In this document: one piece after another, positions 42,089-50,926 of the stretch
How positions within the stretch are numbered: position 1 is the first letter of the stretch
How the letters are laid out: each line of letters opens with the position of its first letter
NCBI GenBank assembly: GCA_029211085.1
Contig: JARGFW010000002.1
Span: 19,091 to 83,090 of the forward strand
Origin: Deferrisomatales bacterium
GTDB taxonomy: Bacteria; Desulfobacterota; Deferrisomatia; Deferrisomatales; JARGFW01
DNA length: 64,000 nt
Direction: 5' to 3'
Program-made: the position numbers and the translations under genes
The notes under the pieces: generated by a model
Databases searched by the model: none
Told to the model about the DNA's origin: nothing
Seen by the model: the letters and a program-made list of their open reading frames with translations, nothing else

Positions 42089-43144
42089 TCAGTGCCATTC
42101 CGCGGGGAACGCCTCGCACTTGGACCCGGACTCCTCGGCGATCTTGTTGTACATGGCCACGGCGTCCTTGGCGGCCAGGCCTTTCGCTTCCAGGTCGGCC
42201 ACCCACTTCTTGGTCTCCTCCTGGAACTTGGCAGACCAGCGTGCCTGCTCCGCGGCCGGGAGCTCGTAGAGTTCCACCCCCTTGTCCTTGATGTCCTGGA
42301 TCATCTTCTTGTACGCGTCCCGATCCAGTCCGTGGGTGGCGGCGAAGGGGTTGCCCACGACCTCGGCGATGATGGGTTTGAGATCGTCGGGAGTGTTGTC
42401 CCAGCTCTTCTGGTTCATCACCACGCCTTCGGTGACGCAGCCGAAGGTGGCCACCACGCCGTGTTTCACCACCTCGTGGAGCTTGAACGCCAACACCAGG
42501 GGCGAACAGGTGACCAGCCCGTCGATGGTGCCGGTCTCCAGGGCCAGGTACACGTCGCCCAGGGGCATGAACACCGGCTCGGCGCCGAGGGACTTGATGT
42601 AGTTGGTCTGGTGTCCGCCCGGGCTGCGGATCTTCAGTCCCTTGACGTCATCCATGGACTTCACCGGCTTCTTCGTCCAGAGGAAGGCCTGGATGCACCC
42701 GTTGAGCTCCAGGACCTTCACGCCCTCGAACTCCTTGTGCAGGACCTCCTCGGCCATCTTGTTGCCGATCGTCGTGGACGTGTCCTTGCCCTCGGTCCAG
42801 GTGGCCAGGGAGAGGACGTCGGAGAGGGGGAACCGGCCGGGGGTCCAGGTGGCGGTGAAGTAGCCCATATCCGAGAGGCCGTTCTTGACGATGTCATAGT
42901 GCTCCGGGCCCTTGCCCAGGGCACCGCCGGCGTAGAGGGTGTAGGTGATCCGGCCGTTGCTGCGTTTCTTCAGCTCCTCGAGCATCGGCTCCCACACCGT
43001 CTTGACCTCCCGGCTGGCGGGCGGGTGCCAGGTGCTGAACTTGATGTGGGTGGTGGATTCGGCGGCTACCGCCGCCGTCCCGGCGAGGGCGACCACCAGG
43101 GGAATGGACAAGAGCGCTCCGAGTACCGTTTTGACCATCTTCAT
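42089..43144 (-). CDS. dctP: TRAP transporter substrate-binding protein DctP
   Basis: This 351-residue periplasmic binding protein has a signal peptide ending near AVAAESTTHIKF. It then has FSTWHPPASREVKTVWEPML, LYAGGALGKGPEHYDIVKNG, DVKGLKIRSPGG with the carboxylate-binding arginine typical of DctP, and YLALETGTIDGLVT. The arginine supports an acidic ligand. It is the first structural gene of the catabolic cluster and has a strong promoter 160 nt upstream. A 41-nt gap separates it from dctQ. Confidence 0.92.
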   Translation of the reverse strand: MKMVKTVLGALLSIPLVVALAGTAAVAAESTTHIKFSTWHPPASREVKTVWEPMLEELKKRSNGRITYTLYAGGALGKGPEHYDIVKNGLSDMGYFTATWTPGRFPLSDVLSLATWTEGKDTSTTIGNKMAEEVLHKEFEGVKVLELNGCIQAFLWTKKPVKSMDDVKGLKIRSPGGHQTNYIKSLGAEPVFMPLGDVYLALETGTIDGLVTCSPLVLAFKLHEVVKHGVVATFGCVTEGVVMNQKSWDNTPDDLKPIIAEVVGNPFAATHGLDRDAYKKMIQDIKDKGVELYELPAAEQARWSAKFQEETKKWVADLEAKGLAAKDAVAMYNKIAEESGSKCEAFPAEWH

Positions 43145-43305
43145 TGCTCTACCCTCCTCGAACCGTGTGTCAGTTTCCGACAGCCCCTCTGGCTGATCGT
43201 GTCCACTCGTCAGGTCCTGCCCCTGTCTCCCTCACTGCCCCCTCTTTGCGCGCCACGTCGCCGCAGAAATCATCTGCAGCTTTAGTAATATCAATTTGCA
43301 GTTGA

Positions 43306-43334
43306 TTTATAGATGGGCCGCCAGGGTCTGTCAA
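43306..43334 (-). promoter_or_regulatory. Strong sigma-70 promoter of the TRAP/N-heterocycle operon
   Basis: On the minus strand TTGACA (43334-43329) and TATAAA (43311-43306) are separated by exactly 17 nt, a near-consensus promoter pointing at dctP. Immediately downstream an AT-rich stretch holds ATCAA ... TTGAT (7-nt centre) and two CTGCA words, plausible operator half-sites for the XRE-cupin regulator encoded next door. The rest of 43145-43540 contains no gene. Confidence 0.75.
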
Positions 43335-43540
43335 CAAGCATTTGAGCCCACACTCGACCTTCCGCGGCTGTGCCCGCGTGGCGGGTTGCGCATAGGATGC
43401 CAGAGATCTGGCATGTTTCCAGTCCCGGGTCGCAGATATCCGCGCTGCGGCATGGATCCCAATACGCAGGGACTGCGCGAAGCTCCGTGGCCGGGAGCGT
43501 TGCCCGAGAACCCGCACCCGAAAGGAGGTGGGTACGCCGA

Positions 43541-44092
43541 CTACCAGGACGGCGGAGAGATCACCCAGACGACTTCGACGTCCTCTTCTCCGCTGTTGAT
43601 CCAGTCGTGGGGGGTTCGGGAGGAGTAGTAGAAACTCTCCCCGGAGGCGACTGCATGGGTGGTGCCGCCGACCGTCAGGGTCAGGGTCCCCTTCAGGACG
43701 ATCCCGAACTCCTCTCCTGCGTGGGTGTAGGACTCCTTGGAGCCTCCCCCGGGAGGGACCACCGTATAGAAGGGCTGGATCAGTTTGCCCCGCGTGGAGC
43801 GGACCAGTTGCTGGATCCTGGCGTCCCACTTCCGCACCGACATGTCCCGCCGGTCGGCCACTTTCATCACCACCGGTTCCGACTCCTCTTCGTCGTGATC
43901 GAAGAAGTCGACGATGTTGACCCCCAGGGCCTGGGCGATCTTCTTGAGGGTCGCGATGGAGGGGGAGGTGTGGCCTTTCTCGATCTGGGACAGATGGGCC
44001 CCCGTGCACCCCACCTTGTCGCCCAACTGCTTCAGCGTCAGACGCCGCGCCTCGCGCATCGCCTTCAGTTTCTCCCCGATCTCATTCGGCAT
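43541..44092 (-). CDS. XRE-family regulator with C-terminal cupin domain
   Basis: The 183-residue protein has an N-terminal helix-turn-helix (IGEKLKAMREARRLTLKQLG, then VGCTGAHLSQIEKG and SIATLKKIAQALGV). A cupin ligand-binding domain follows from about residue 105, with SYTHAGEEFGIVLKG and TPHDWINSG. Such regulators sense small metabolites and usually control the transporter or catabolic genes beside them. I start at 44092 (MPNEIGEKL) because the ORF-track extension upstream does not look like this family. It lies upstream of dctP on the same strand, separated by the strong promoter, so it may repress that promoter. Confidence 0.88.
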   Translation of the reverse strand: MPNEIGEKLKAMREARRLTLKQLGDKVGCTGAHLSQIEKGHTSPSIATLKKIAQALGVNIVDFFDHDEEESEPVVMKVADRRDMSVRKWDARIQQLVRSTRGKLIQPFYTVVPPGGGSKESYTHAGEEFGIVLKGTLTLTVGGTTHAVASGESFYYSSRTPHDWINSGEEDVEVVWVISPPSW

Positions 44093-44319
44093 AGAGTCGC
44101 TCCACGCAACGGCTTCCCGGCCCCTTTGGGGCCGCGGCAAGTTCAAGCAACAGAAACCACTCGTAAACCAGAAGTTCATCATACGGGCTTTGGCGGCTCA
44201 AGCCCCGAGGAAGAACACGCCCCGCCGCGACGTGGAATCCGACCTTCCTTCCCGGTGCATCCGAGCTCGTGCCCCCCTTGCATCCTCTTCGCCGGGGATT
44301 GCCCGCCATCGCCCGAGGG

Positions 44320-45810
44320 TCAGGGGAGGGTGCCCTCCGAGGCCGCCCCGGCGCTCCCCAGCCCGCGCCATCGCCCCAGGGAACAGAGGATCCCCAAGCC
44401 GCACAGAAAGCAAAACGCCAGGAGCGAGACGCGCATGCTGAGCAGGAACGCAGGCTGGGTCTGGGGTGTCACGGAGTGGCCCCCCATGAATACCGAAAAC
44501 GCCACGGTAATGATCGTCATGCTGGTCATCATGCCCAGGGAGCGCATGCTGGCCGTGAGACCGGAGGCCACCCCAAGGTGACGGGGGGGGACACTGCCCA
44601 TGATGACGCTGGTGTTTGGCGAAGAGAAAAGCGCGAACCCGACACCGAGAAAGCTCAGCATGAACACGACCACGGGGAGGGGCGTGGGCGCCGCCAAGGT
44701 CGCAGCGATACCCAGGCCCACGGCGCACAGGGCCATGCCCGCCGTCGCCACCCGGTCCGCAGGGAAACGGTCCGACAATCGGCCGCACAGGGGGGAAAGC
44801 AACGCCTGTATCACCGGCTGCACCATCAGCACCGTGCCAGCGGTCCTGGGTGGGAGGCCCTTCACGTACTGCAAGTACAGGCTCAGAAAGAACGTCACCC
44901 CGAAGGTCGCTGCGTAGTTGAGGAGGGCCGCCAGGTTGCTCAGCGCGAAGACCCGGTTGTCCCGCAACAGGCGAACGTCCAGCACCGGGTAGGTCGTGCG
45001 GGCCTCGACCATGACGAAGAGGACCAACCCGGTCGCACCGGCAAGCATCGCCCCCCAGGGCCACCGTTCCCCGCCGAGATTCGAGGCGCCCACCACCAGC
45101 AAGCTGATGGCCCCGGCGTACAGAAGACTCCCCCGCCAGTCGAACGGCTCGCCCCGCGCATCGGCCCATTCCCCGCGCAGCTTCCAGCGGACCAGGAGGA
45201 ACGTGACGGACCCCAAGGGGATGCACAGATAGAACAGGGAGCGCCAGCCGAACGCGGTGACCAGTACGCCTCCGATGAACGGCCCGCAGGAAATGCCCGC
45301 GTAGACACTGGCTACCGAGATTCCCAACGCCCTGCCTCGCTCGTGGGGCGGGAAGACGGCCACCACGATGGCCATGCCGGTGGCCGCGATCATGGCACCG
45401 CCCATGCCTTGCAGAAAGCGGAGCCCGATGACCGCCTCGACCGAGCCGGCCTGGGACAGCGCGCCGCCGAACACCGTGAACAATACGATCCCCGTCTGGA
45501 AGACCCGTCGGCGTCCGTGAATGTCGCCCAGGCGGCCCATGGCGAGGAGCAACAGGGAGACCGAGAGAATGTAGGAGGTTTCCACCAGACCCAGTTGCTT
45601 GGCGCTGGCCCCGAGGTCCCGCCCCAGGGAAGGCAAAGCAACCCCCACGGCAGACATCATGAACGGGAGGAGGAAGTGGGCCACGGATACGGCAAACAGG
45701 GTGGCCATCCTGGAGGTGTCCTGTCGTCCCACCTCAGCCGCGTCCCCGAACGGCCCTGCGGAAGCCCCGGTCGGTCCACTCCCGCGGGGCCGGCCCCGGC
45801 GCCTCACCAT
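44320..45810 (-). CDS. MFS transporter, DHA2 (14-helix) drug-exporter type
   Basis: The protein has about 14 hydrophobic helices and DHA2 motifs: GVALPSLGRDLGAS, motif A GRLGDIHGRRRVFQTG, LRFLQGMGGAMIAATGMAIV with motif C-like features, and WRSLFYLCIPLGSV. It probably exports a toxic compound using the proton gradient. The N-terminus is uncertain. I take the ATG at 45810, but ATG 45708 (MATLFAVSVAHFLL) just before the first helix is equally reasonable. It is monocistronic with no regulator adjacent. Confidence 0.85.
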   Translation of the reverse strand: MVRRRGRPRGSGPTGASAGPFGDAAEVGRQDTSRMATLFAVSVAHFLLPFMMSAVGVALPSLGRDLGASAKQLGLVETSYILSVSLLLLAMGRLGDIHGRRRVFQTGIVLFTVFGGALSQAGSVEAVIGLRFLQGMGGAMIAATGMAIVVAVFPPHERGRALGISVASVYAGISCGPFIGGVLVTAFGWRSLFYLCIPLGSVTFLLVRWKLRGEWADARGEPFDWRGSLLYAGAISLLVVGASNLGGERWPWGAMLAGATGLVLFVMVEARTTYPVLDVRLLRDNRVFALSNLAALLNYAATFGVTFFLSLYLQYVKGLPPRTAGTVLMVQPVIQALLSPLCGRLSDRFPADRVATAGMALCAVGLGIAATLAAPTPLPVVVFMLSFLGVGFALFSSPNTSVIMGSVPPRHLGVASGLTASMRSLGMMTSMTIITVAFSVFMGGHSVTPQTQPAFLLSMRVSLLAFCFLCGLGILCSLGRWRGLGSAGAASEGTLP

Positions 45811-46221
45811 CCCGACGGAAGGGTTCGGCCATCGATGGCGGGCGCGGCGCCCCGACCCTCGAGGGCTCCCAGGCACCACCGGCTTGCAGGCGGATCCAAC
45901 TGTGGAGCGGGCTCAGGGCGCAGCCCAGGGAAGCCTCTGGAGGAGTCACTTTGCACCGGTTGTCTGTTGCCACGTGAACGGTAAGCCCAAAACGCTAGCC
46001 CCTCCAGGCCGGTCGCGTCAACCGCCCCTTCGTCCTCCACAGAGGGCCGCCCCCGCTCCGGAGGGTTCACCGGGTGCGGGGCCCCGGGCGGGGTGGCCGA
46101 AGGGCGGCGCACACCGACCGGGGGGGCCGTGCAGCCACCCGGGCCGGATCACCCCGGAACTTGATTCCACGCGGCATACTGGGCAACACTGACGCCTGCT
46201 GCGCCTCTCACCGGGACTACC
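45811..46221. other. Intergenic region between divergent transporter genes
   Basis: About 410 nt without a supported gene. It should hold the two divergent promoters, but I see no convincing hexamer pair or repeat. Confidence 0.4.
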
Positions 46222-47313
46222 ATGTCGTCGAGCCTCCTCAAACGCTGGGCCCGCAAATACTTCTCGGACCCCGAGGCCCTCATCCTCGTCGTGCTGCTGG
46301 CCCTGGGGTTCGCGGTGGTGCTGTTTCTGGGCAATACGCTGACGCCGGTGTTCGCCAGCGTGGTCATCGCCTACCTTCTCGAAGCCGCCGTCACCTGGCT
46401 GACCCGGCGCGGGGTGCCGCGCTTGCTGGCGGTCTTTCTGGTGTTCTGCCTGTTCCTGACGTTCCTGCTGTTCCTGTTCTTCGGCCTGGTGCCGCTGCTG
46501 AGCAAGCAGGTCACCCAACTGGCCCAGGAACTGCCGAAGATGATCGCCGTGGGCCAGCACCTGCTGCAGGTCCTGCCCGAACGCTATCCCCAGTTCTTCT
46601 CGATCCAACAGGCGGCCGAGATGGCCGCCAGCATCCGCTCCGGAGTCACCTCCTTCGGCCAGAATCTACTGTCCCTGTCCCTGTCCTCCCTGCCGCACCT
46701 GTTCACCCTGGCCCTGTACCTGGTTCTGGTGCCGGTGATGGTGTTCTTCTTTCTCAAGGACAAGGAACATCTCCACGATGTGCTGTCCCGGTACCTGCCC
46801 CGGGAGCGCGGGGTGGCGACCCGGGTTTGGGTGGAGATGGACCAGCAGATCGGCAACTACATCCGCGGCAAGATCACCGAGATCCTGCTGGTGGGGTTGG
46901 TCAGCGTCGTCACCTTCGCGGCCCTGGGGTTGAAGTACGCGATGCTGCTGGGAGCGTTGGTGGGGCTGTCGGTGGTGGTACCCTACATCGGCGCGATCGC
47001 GGTCACCGTACCGGTGGTGTTGATCGCGTACTACCAGTGGGGCCCGACCCGTGAGTTCGCCTATCTGTTTGGGGCCTACATGGTGATCCAGATCCTCGAC
47101 GGCAATCTGGTGGTGCCGTGGCTGTTCTCCGAGGCCGTGAACCTGCACCCCATCGCGATCATCGTGGCGGTGCTGGTGTTTGGGGGGGTGTGGGGGTTCT
47201 GGGGGGTGTTCTTCGCGATCCCCCTGGCGACCCTGGTCATGGCGGTGATCCACGCCTGGCCCCGTGCCACGGACGAGGGAGAGCACCCCACCGGCGGCGC
47301 CTCCCCCGCCTGA
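46222..47313 (+). CDS. AI-2E family transporter (UPF0118/PerM type)
   Basis: The 363-residue membrane protein has about eight helices and the family landmarks LTPVFASVVIAYLLEAAVTW, LYLVLVPVMVFFFLKDKEHL, IGNYIRGKITEILLVGLVSV, VPYIGAIAVTVPVVL and GVWGFWGVFFAIPLATL. Members include permeases such as PerM and proteins proposed to export autoinducer-2 or to work as Na+/H+ antiporters, so the substrate is open. The start at 46222 follows GGGACTACC with only a weak ribosome site. It is followed after 21 nt by the methyltransferase gene. Confidence 0.88.
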   Translation: MSSSLLKRWARKYFSDPEALILVVLLALGFAVVLFLGNTLTPVFASVVIAYLLEAAVTWLTRRGVPRLLAVFLVFCLFLTFLLFLFFGLVPLLSKQVTQLAQELPKMIAVGQHLLQVLPERYPQFFSIQQAAEMAASIRSGVTSFGQNLLSLSLSSLPHLFTLALYLVLVPVMVFFFLKDKEHLHDVLSRYLPRERGVATRVWVEMDQQIGNYIRGKITEILLVGLVSVVTFAALGLKYAMLLGALVGLSVVVPYIGAIAVTVPVVLIAYYQWGPTREFAYLFGAYMVIQILDGNLVVPWLFSEAVNLHPIAIIVAVLVFGGVWGFWGVFFAIPLATLVMAVIHAWPRATDEGEHPTGGASPA

Positions 47314-47334
47314 TCCCGCCTGCCTCTGCCCGCG

Positions 47335-48285
47335 ATGCACCTGTCTCCTCTGCTCGACGAGGTCCGCCGCCGGCACGACCCCGGTTCCCAAGCGGCGCGG
47401 CGGCTGTTCCATGGCCGGGGTGGCTGCTATCCGGGGCTCGACGCCGTGACCGTGGACTGGTTCCCCCCCGTGGCGGTGGTCACCCTGCACGCACCCGCCC
47501 CGGCCCCCAGGCTGGACGCCCTGGAGGAGGGGCTGGGGGCGATCCTGGGAGAGCGATTGGAGTGTCTGCTGGTGCAGCGCCGGGATCTGCCCGGGGCACC
47601 TTGGCGGGTGCTGCGCGGAGCGATTCCCGAACCGGCCTACGCGGTGGAGGCGGGCCTGCGTTACCGCCTGCGCCTGGGGGAGGGGCAGAATCTGGGATAT
47701 TTTCCGGACATGATCGACGGCCGGGCCCTGGTGCGGCGCCTGGCCACGGGCCGGAGGGTGCTGAACCTGTTCGCCTACACCTGCGCGTTCTCGGTGGCCG
47801 CCCTGGCGGGGGGGGCCGAGCAGGTGACCAATCTGGACATGAACCGCGGGGTGCTGGAACTGGGCCGCCAGAACCACCGGGACAACAGCGTCGAGCTGCG
47901 CCGCGCCTCGTTCCTGGCCCACGACCTGTTCAAGTCCTTCGGCAAACTGCGCCGCCTCGGTCCGTTCGGCCTGGTGGTGGTGGATCCGCCGAGCCACCAG
48001 GGCGCGAGCTTCTCCGCCCGCCGCGACTGGCCTCGACTGCTGCGGCACCTGCCGTCTCTGCTGGCACCGGGGGCCGAGGTGGTGGCGTGTCTGAACGCCC
48101 CCCACCTGGGGCCGGAGTTCCTGGTGGAGCAGTTCGCGGCGCACGCCCCCGGGTGCAGTCTGCAGGAGATCCTGCCCACTCCGCGGGACTTCCCGGACCG
48201 TTTCCCCGAGAGGGGGTTGAAGGTGCTGCGGTTCCAATGGGGGGGGGTAGAGAAGCAAGTGAAGATCGAAGGGCGTACTTTTTGA
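47335..48285 (+). CDS. Class I SAM-dependent methyltransferase, RlmI/RlmK-like
   Basis: The 316-residue protein has the SAM motif I VLNLFAYTCAFSVAALAGG with the acidic LDMNRGVLELGRQNH after it, and motif IV VVVDPPSHQ. Upstream comes the segment GEGQNLGYFPDMIDGR, typical of the RlmI/RlmK rRNA methyltransferase group. The N-terminal PUA domain of RlmI is absent, so the target base is unclear. The last codons and stop lie inside a repeated element (TTTTTGACGGGATTTCACGG), so the present C-terminus may derive from insertion of that repeat. Confidence 0.8.
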   Translation: MHLSPLLDEVRRRHDPGSQAARRLFHGRGGCYPGLDAVTVDWFPPVAVVTLHAPAPAPRLDALEEGLGAILGERLECLLVQRRDLPGAPWRVLRGAIPEPAYAVEAGLRYRLRLGEGQNLGYFPDMIDGRALVRRLATGRRVLNLFAYTCAFSVAALAGGAEQVTNLDMNRGVLELGRQNHRDNSVELRRASFLAHDLFKSFGKLRRLGPFGLVVVDPPSHQGASFSARRDWPRLLRHLPSLLAPGAEVVACLNAPHLGPEFLVEQFAAHAPGCSLQEILPTPRDFPDRFPERGLKVLRFQWGGVEKQVKIEGRTF

Positions 48286-48397
48286 CGGGATTTCACGGAT
48301 CTCGCGGATGGAACACCGAACCCTCAACCGATCGCTCAACCGGTTGTTTTCGCCTTAACCCTTGCCCTTCATCCGTGCGATCCGTGAGATCCTGTCC
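48279..48397. repeat. Inverted repeat pair of the GACAGGAT/CACGGAT family
   Basis: TTTTTGACGGGATTTCACGG and ATCTCGCGGATGG (48279-48311) are mirrored by CATCCGTGCGATCC followed by GTGAGATCCTGTC (48370-48397). The words match those of the repeat cluster at 27.8-28.1 kb. One arm overlaps the end of the methyltransferase gene. Confidence 0.6.
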
Positions 48398-48433
48398 AAT
48401 AGAGGATGTGGCCCTTCGGCACCGGGCGACCGC

Positions 48434-48802
48434 TTAGTCCAGGCTGACCCCCAGGGCCACGGTGGTGGCCGCCGGGTCCCACGGCGGATTGCGGAACAAC
48501 AGCGCCAGGTCCCCCAGATAGAACGCCCGGGAACACCACCCCCCCGGCATCTCCACCTGCAGCACCGAGTCCGCGTCGGTGGCGAACGGGGCGTCACCGC
48601 GACGTCCGCTCACCGTGTCGAGCCAGGCGATACCGCCGGCGGTGCCGTCGGCCTGGAACTGCACCGACACGAACACGCGCTCGTCCACCAGGAAGCGCTG
48701 ACAGCCCCCGTCGTCCACCCCCGCCCGAGCCACGGTCGTCAACGCCGCGGCGCACAGCAGCCAGCCTCCGACGACCAGCCGCTTCCACCCCGGGGACCTC
48801 AT
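48434..48802 (-). CDS. Small secreted protein coupled to the TlpA-like gene
   Basis: The 122-residue protein has a signal peptide (LVVGGWLLCAAALTTVARAG) and two later cysteines (GGCQRF, GGWCSR) that could form a disulfide. I recognise no family. Its ATG overlaps the stop of the thioredoxin-like gene (ATGA), so the two are translationally coupled. The partner suggests it is a redox-dependent envelope protein, or a substrate of that thioredoxin. Confidence 0.6.
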   Translation of the reverse strand: MRSPGWKRLVVGGWLLCAAALTTVARAGVDDGGCQRFLVDERVFVSVQFQADGTAGGIAWLDTVSGRRGDAPFATDADSVLQVEMPGGWCSRAFYLGDLALLFRNPPWDPAATTVALGVSLD

Positions 48803-49416
48803 GGCTCACCCCGCAGGGCCAGTATGTCGCTGGCGGTATCTGGGGCAGCGGTGGCCAGGATTCCCGGGAGCACGTCGTCCAGCTGTTCCGTGGTGATTCG
48901 CCCCACGTGGCGCCACTGCACCGAGCCGTCCTGGCCGATGAGGAACGCGGTGGGCGTGCCCAGCACCCCATACTCCCGGGCGGTTGCGTAGGGTGCGCTG
49001 CCGTCGGGGCCGACCAGGATGCGCGCCCCTGGGTAACGGGCCCCGGAAGCCAGCCAGTGGCGCACCATGGAGGGTTCGGAGAGCATTACGCACAGCACCT
49101 CCAGGCGATCGGCAAAGCGCTCGGCCACCCGCTGTACGGCGGGCGCGCTTTCCTCACAGGGGATGCAGCCCACGCTGCTGAACAGCACCAGGGCCGACCG
49201 ATCTTCCAGCAGTTGTTGCAGGTGGACCGCCCGACCCTGGAGGTCGGTGAGGCGGAAGTCCCCGGCCGGCTCCCCCACCACGGTCATGGCGGCACCAACC
49301 GGGTTCACCGCCAGTGCGCACCACACCAGTGCGGCCAGCGCCAGTGTGGCCGGCGTCGGGAAGCTGGTTCGGCATGTGGGGGGGGGGACTGCGAGACGGC
49401 GGGCAGGCGTGGCCAT
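48799..49416 (-). CDS. TlpA/ResA-like thioredoxin-fold protein
   Basis: After an N-terminal export or anchor helix (about residues 22-40) the 205-residue protein has a thioredoxin fold. It includes GDFRLTDLQGRAVHLQQLLE, the redox site SSVGCIPCEESAP and the cis-proline region GVLGTPTAFLIGQDGSVQW. CIPC fits periplasmic reductases that serve cytochrome c maturation or disulfide handling. I take the ATG at 49416, with GGAG about ten nt upstream. The longer ORF-track start adds a basic stretch that does not look like a leader. Confidence 0.75.
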   Translation of the reverse strand: MATPARRLAVPPPTCRTSFPTPATLALAALVWCALAVNPVGAAMTVVGEPAGDFRLTDLQGRAVHLQQLLEDRSALVLFSSVGCIPCEESAPAVQRVAERFADRLEVLCVMLSEPSMVRHWLASGARYPGARILVGPDGSAPYATAREYGVLGTPTAFLIGQDGSVQWRHVGRITTEQLDDVLPGILATAAPDTASDILALRGEP

Positions 49417-49911
49417 GGTTTCTCGACTCCGTTCGGCAGCCGTTCGACCCATCCGGAACCATTCCGGAGGGGCACTGGCTTTGCGTCCCCGCGTTACCGC
49501 GGGTTTGCCCTTTCGTGGAGCAGGAGCAACCCTTGCCCCCTGCCCGGTGCGGTCGCGCCGGGACCCGTCGAGGTCCGTCGCGCGCCGCACATACGGTACC
49601 TATCGGCACACTCCAGGATCTGGTTAAGTTTGTGGGGGAACGGAACGCCCTGGGCAACTCCCGCGGCGTGGCCTGCAGCCGTCATTTTGCATGAATCCCG
49701 GTCGGGGACGGGGTACTATCCAGCCACGGCCGCCGCAAGACCCCCGCGGTACCCGGGGGCGGGCGAGCCGTTGGACTCACCTGGCCACCCTCAGGGATCG
49801 AGACGCCCAAGCCCGAGTGCCGGGTTGCGCACCCGCACCAAAGGGGCGCCCCTGCGCCTCTGGCGGCCGAGAGCAAGACCACGTCACGACCTCCGCATCC
49901 TGGGGAGACCC
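49417..49911. other. Intergenic region between divergent genes
   Basis: About 495 nt with no supported ORF. It separates the TlpA-like gene (minus) and the CDF gene (plus) and must hold both promoters, though none stands out. Confidence 0.4.
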
Positions 49912-50844
49912 ATGGGCTATCGCAAGGAAGACGCTGGCGCCACGAGCCGCCGCACCGCCGAGGTGAAGCGGGTTCTGTGGATCATTCTCTTCCTGAACGT
50001 CGCCGTGGCGGCGGGGAAGTTCTTCTACGGTCTGTTCATCGACTCGGTGTCGATGCAGGCGGACGGCTTCCACTCCATGTTCGACGGCACCTCGAATGTG
50101 ATCGGTCTGGTGGGCATGAGCTTCGCCGCACGCCCCGCCGACCGCGGTCACCCCTACGGCCACGGCAAGTACGAAACCTATGCCTCGGCCATCATCGGCG
50201 CCATGCTCCTCATGGCCGCCTGGAAGATCGGCTCGGCTGCGGTGGGCAAGCTCTTCGCCGGGGTCGCCGAACCACCCCGGGTGGACGCCACGGCCTTCGC
50301 CGTGATGGCCGTCACCCTCCTGGTGAACATCTTCGTGGCCTGGTACGAGCGCCGCAAAGGGTTGGCGCTGCAAAGCGACATCCTGGTGGCCGACGCTTCC
50401 CACACCGGCAGCGACATCCTGGTGAGCAGCGGCGTACTCGTCGGCCTGTGCTTCGTCAAGCTGGGCATGCCTCTGGCCGATCCCATCATCGCGCTGCTGG
50501 TGGTCGCCGCGATCCTCTGGTCCGCCTGGGGGGTCTTCGGCAAGGTCAACCGCACCTTCTCGGACAGCGCCATCCTCCCCGTGGGGCAGGTGTGCGGCAT
50601 CGCCGAACGGGTGGAGGGTGTGCTGGGCTGCCACTCCATCCGCACCCGCGGCCCGTCGGCGCAGATCCACATCGACCTGCACATCCAGGTGGACCCGGAA
50701 CTCACCGTCGCCGCGGGCCACGCCATCGCCGAAGAGGTCGAGGAAGCCCTGTGCGAGGGCATTTCCGGAGTCGTCGACGTCATCGCCCACCTCGAACCCT
50801 GGGACGAGTACCAACAGAGCAAGACCCAGAAGCAGGGGTTTTGA
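49912..50844 (+). CDS. Cation diffusion facilitator (CDF) metal efflux protein
   Basis: The 310-residue protein has six membrane helices and the two metal-binding signatures of CDF pumps, DSVSMQADGFHSMFDGTSN in helix 2 and VADASHTGSDILVSSG in helix 5. A cytoplasmic C-terminal domain (GVLGCHSIRTRGPSAQIHID) follows. These exchange Zn2+, Fe2+, Mn2+ or other divalent ions for protons. I start at ATG 49912 behind GGGGAG. The ORF-track start a kilobase upstream reads through the divergent gene. Confidence 0.92.
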   Translation: MGYRKEDAGATSRRTAEVKRVLWIILFLNVAVAAGKFFYGLFIDSVSMQADGFHSMFDGTSNVIGLVGMSFAARPADRGHPYGHGKYETYASAIIGAMLLMAAWKIGSAAVGKLFAGVAEPPRVDATAFAVMAVTLLVNIFVAWYERRKGLALQSDILVADASHTGSDILVSSGVLVGLCFVKLGMPLADPIIALLVVAAILWSAWGVFGKVNRTFSDSAILPVGQVCGIAERVEGVLGCHSIRTRGPSAQIHIDLHIQVDPELTVAAGHAIAEEVEEALCEGISGVVDVIAHLEPWDEYQQSKTQKQGF

Positions 50845-50926
50845 CGCATCCACCGAAGCCCCTCCCGAGTCCTCGGCCGCGTCCGGGGCAAGACCCGGCG
50901 GTATGCCTGCCGAGCGCGCCTCTGTC

